Below, in pieces: positions 62,605-64,000 of a DNA stretch of 64,000 nt. Each line of letters opens with the position of its first letter. The stretch's first letter is position 1. The position numbers were made by a program, and so were the translations under genes. Under the pieces are notes generated by a model. It was not told where the DNA came from. It saw only the letters and a program-made list of their open reading frames with translations, and searched no databases. Source of the DNA: Sphingomonas phyllosphaerae (GTDB lineage Bacteria; Pseudomonadota; Alphaproteobacteria; Sphingomonadales; Sphingomonadaceae); the NCBI RefSeq assembly GCF_029623345.1, contig NZ_JAPYKH010000013.1, positions 1 through 64,000 of the forward strand. Reading direction: 5' to 3'.

Positions 62605-63036
62605 TCAGCCCTCCACCACTTCGAGGCCCATCGCGCGGGCCGAGCCTTCGATGATGCGGGTCGCCGCCTCGAGATCGTTCGCGTTCAGATCCTTCATCTT
62701 GGTCTGCGCGACCTCGGCCAGCGCCGAGCGGGTGATCTTGCCCGCGGACACCTTGCCCGGCTCCTTCGAGCCCGACTTCAGGTTGGCCGCCTTCTTGATC
62801 AGGAAGGTCGCCGGCGGCGTCTTCGTGATGAACGAGAAGCTGCGATCGGCGTAGACGGTGATCACGGTGGGAAGCGGCGAGCCCTTCTCCATGTCAGCGG
62901 TCTGCGCGTTGAACGCCTTGCAGAATTCCATGATGTTGACGCCGCGCTGACCCAGCGCCGGGCCGATCGGCGGCGACGGGTTGGCAGCGCCCGCGGGCAC
63001 CTGCAGCTTGATATAGCCTGTGATCTTCTTTGCCAT
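62605..63036 (-). CDS. rplK: 50S ribosomal protein L11
   Basis: A 143-residue protein of the GTPase-associated centre of the large subunit. [19 protein letters not shown] begins the protein, [20 protein letters not shown] is the thiostrepton-region motif, and [13 protein letters not shown] ends it. The ATG at 63034-63036 is the standard start. No nusG or secE follows upstream; instead a divergent AraC-type gene lies 288 bases away. Confidence 0.98.
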   Translation of the reverse strand: MAKKITGYIKLQVPAGAANPSPPIGPALGQRGVNIMEFCKAFNAQTADMEKGSPLPTVITVYADRSFSFITKTPPATFLIKKAANLKSGSKEPGKVSAGKITRSALAEVAQTKMKDLNANDLEAATRIIEGSARAMGLEVVEG

Positions 63037-63239
63037 TCGTCTCACTCTGTTACTGGGCGCGCCCGAGGGGAGCACCCGGTTCAAGTCTAGCGGTTCGTCC
63101 GGGCGCGGCCGCAGCCCCGCCCTCCCGCGGCGTTCCATCGTATGATGCGGTGGAAGCCGGCGCGCGTAGCCGATGCAGCACGCGTTGGCAAGGCACCGAC
63201 GGCGGCTGCCGCCTTTGCGTCCCGTCCAACTTTCACCGA

Positions 63240-63245
63240 ATTGTA
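63240..63245 (-). promoter_or_regulatory. Candidate -10 box of the rplK-rplA promoter
   Basis: TACAAT on the minus strand, in the only A/T-rich part of the spacer (63230-63300). The distance to rplK (about 200 bases) would leave a long leader, as in L11 operons that L1 controls. No convincing -35 box at 17 bases. Confidence 0.3.
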
Positions 63246-63324
63246 CGTAATTTACTCTGCTAATCGGCCAGTTTGCTAAGAGCGATTATTGCTTGGGGCA
63301 GCGCCAAGTCGTAATCGCTAAATC

Positions 63325-64000
63325 ATGGGCGGCTTCATCCCACGTACAGGAACTTCGCGCGACGGCGCGCCGCTGTCGCTGAGTCGCACGCCGCCCGACG
63401 ATCTCGCTCCGTTCGTCGCACGGTTCTTCGTCACCATCTTCGATCGGCCGAGTGACGCCGTGCTCGAAGATTTTCTATTGCATGAAACAGCTTACATCCG
63501 CGTCCCGGTGATCGGCCAGTGGTCGACGATGATCGATGGCGCGTGGCGCGACTATGAAGGACCGATGCTGTTTGGCGCGCAGCAGCGCCGTTTCCCGGTG
63601 CGCTGCGTCGGGCCGATCGTCGCCGCGGGTTTCGCGATTCGCCCCACCGGTTGGTTCGGCTTCAGCGACGCGCCGGCCGACGAACTCGCCGACCGACTCG
63701 TGCCGATCATGCCGGGGCGGTGGAGCGAGGCGCTACGCTGGGCGTGCGACGACGTGTTCGACCAGGAGCAGACGTTCGCTCGGCTCCACCAAGTGGTGCG
63801 CGAGCATATCGTCGTCCGCGCCGCGACGCCCGACATGATCAGCGCGCGCTTCGAGCGGATCGCGCGCGTCGACCCGACCCGCCCGGTGACCGAGATCGCC
63901 GCGGAGTTCGGTATCTCGGGGCGCCGATTGGATCGCGCGGTGCGCCAGCATTTCGGCCACCTGCCTAAGACGGTGATGCGCCGCAGCCGCTTCCTCGACA
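63325..64000 (+). CDS. AraC-family transcriptional regulator, truncated by the window end
   Basis: A reading frame starting ATG GGC GGC TTC stays open to the last base (225 complete codons). The N-terminal part (PPDDLAPFVARFFVTIFDRP onward) resembles the DUF6597-type sensor domain. The C-terminal part, VTEIAAEFGISGRRLDRAVR followed by QHFGHLPKTVMRR, is an AraC-type helix-turn-helix. The gene is divergent from rplK. Its 5' half uses more A/T-ending codons (GAAGATTTTCTATTGCATGA) than the neighbours, a hint of different origin. The stop codon is outside the window. Confidence 0.75.
   Translation, partial: MGGFIPRTGTSRDGAPLSLSRTPPDDLAPFVARFFVTIFDRPSDAVLEDFLLHETAYIRVPVIGQWSTMIDGAWRDYEGPMLFGAQQRRFPVRCVGPIVAAGFAIRPTGWFGFSDAPADELADRLVPIMPGRWSEALRWACDDVFDQEQTFARLHQVVREHIVVRAATPDMISARFERIARVDPTRPVTEIAAEFGISGRRLDRAVRQHFGHLPKTVMRRSRFLD

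Noticed and set aside
63070..63100. tRNA T-arm-like GGTTCAAGTC near rplK
   Set aside because: No acceptor stem, anticodon arm or CCA-end context could be built around it.

Overview
The window is a high-GC stretch (about 70% GC by eye) of an alphaproteobacterial chromosome, most likely Sphingomonas or a close relative. Reasons: two large TonB-dependent receptors, the ctpA-dsbB-coq7 run, a FlbD-like sigma-54 activator inside a flagellar operon, short flagellins, an HWE-type histidine kinase, and many short palindromic repeats between genes. It reads as core and lightly accessory chromosome. I see no prophage, insertion sequence, CRISPR array, rRNA or tRNA gene.

Layout. 0.1-7 kb: a tightly overlapping flagellar operon on the minus strand (sigma-54 activator, fliE, fliF, fliG, fliH, fliI, fliJ). 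7.2-9.3 kb: two tandem flagellin genes, each with its own matching promoter, leader and terminator hairpins. 9.3-20 kb: housekeeping genes (long-chain acyl-CoA synthetase, M28 peptidase, free-methionine sulfoxide reductase, ArfB, RluA-type pseudouridine synthase, M15 peptidase, CtpA, DsbB, Coq7, a glutaredoxin fused to a membrane redox domain). 20-28 kb: a GT4 glycosyltransferase with a GH13 alpha-glucosidase, Bpt, threonine dehydratase and an amidohydrolase. 28.6-34.4 kb: two convergent TonB-dependent receptors. 34.9-41 kb: tamA-tamB. 43-49.7 kb: a starch/maltodextrin locus (lacI, secreted alpha-amylase, alpha-glucosidase, sugar MFS transporter). 50-53 kb: an inositol-phosphate/CDP-inositol cluster (nucleotidyltransferase, inositol-1-phosphate synthase, CDP-alcohol phosphatidyltransferase). 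53-64 kb: sodC, an MFS transporter, an S9 peptidase, a kinase/response regulator/Crp operon, an FMN-dependent hydroxy-acid oxidase, rplA-rplK and a partial AraC-type gene cut by the window end.

How the genes work together. The LacI regulator, amylase, glucosidase and MFS transporter form a degradation and uptake module. The receptor at 28.6 kb probably belongs to it: a 12-bp sequence with an ATACGTAT palindromic core stands upstream of both lacI and that receptor. The inositol cluster carries what is needed to make inositol-1-phosphate, activate it as CDP-inositol and transfer it to an alcohol acceptor, which suggests an inositol phospholipid or phosphodiester route.

The most unusual structure is the set of REPIN-like paired palindromes, in at least six sequence families. 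One pair of copies lies inside the 3' end of the alpha-glucosidase gene and is translated as a tail of about 100 residues. Another lies directly in front of the alpha-amylase, which has no ordinary start codon there. All calls come from reading the sequence and recalled family knowledge; no search was run.
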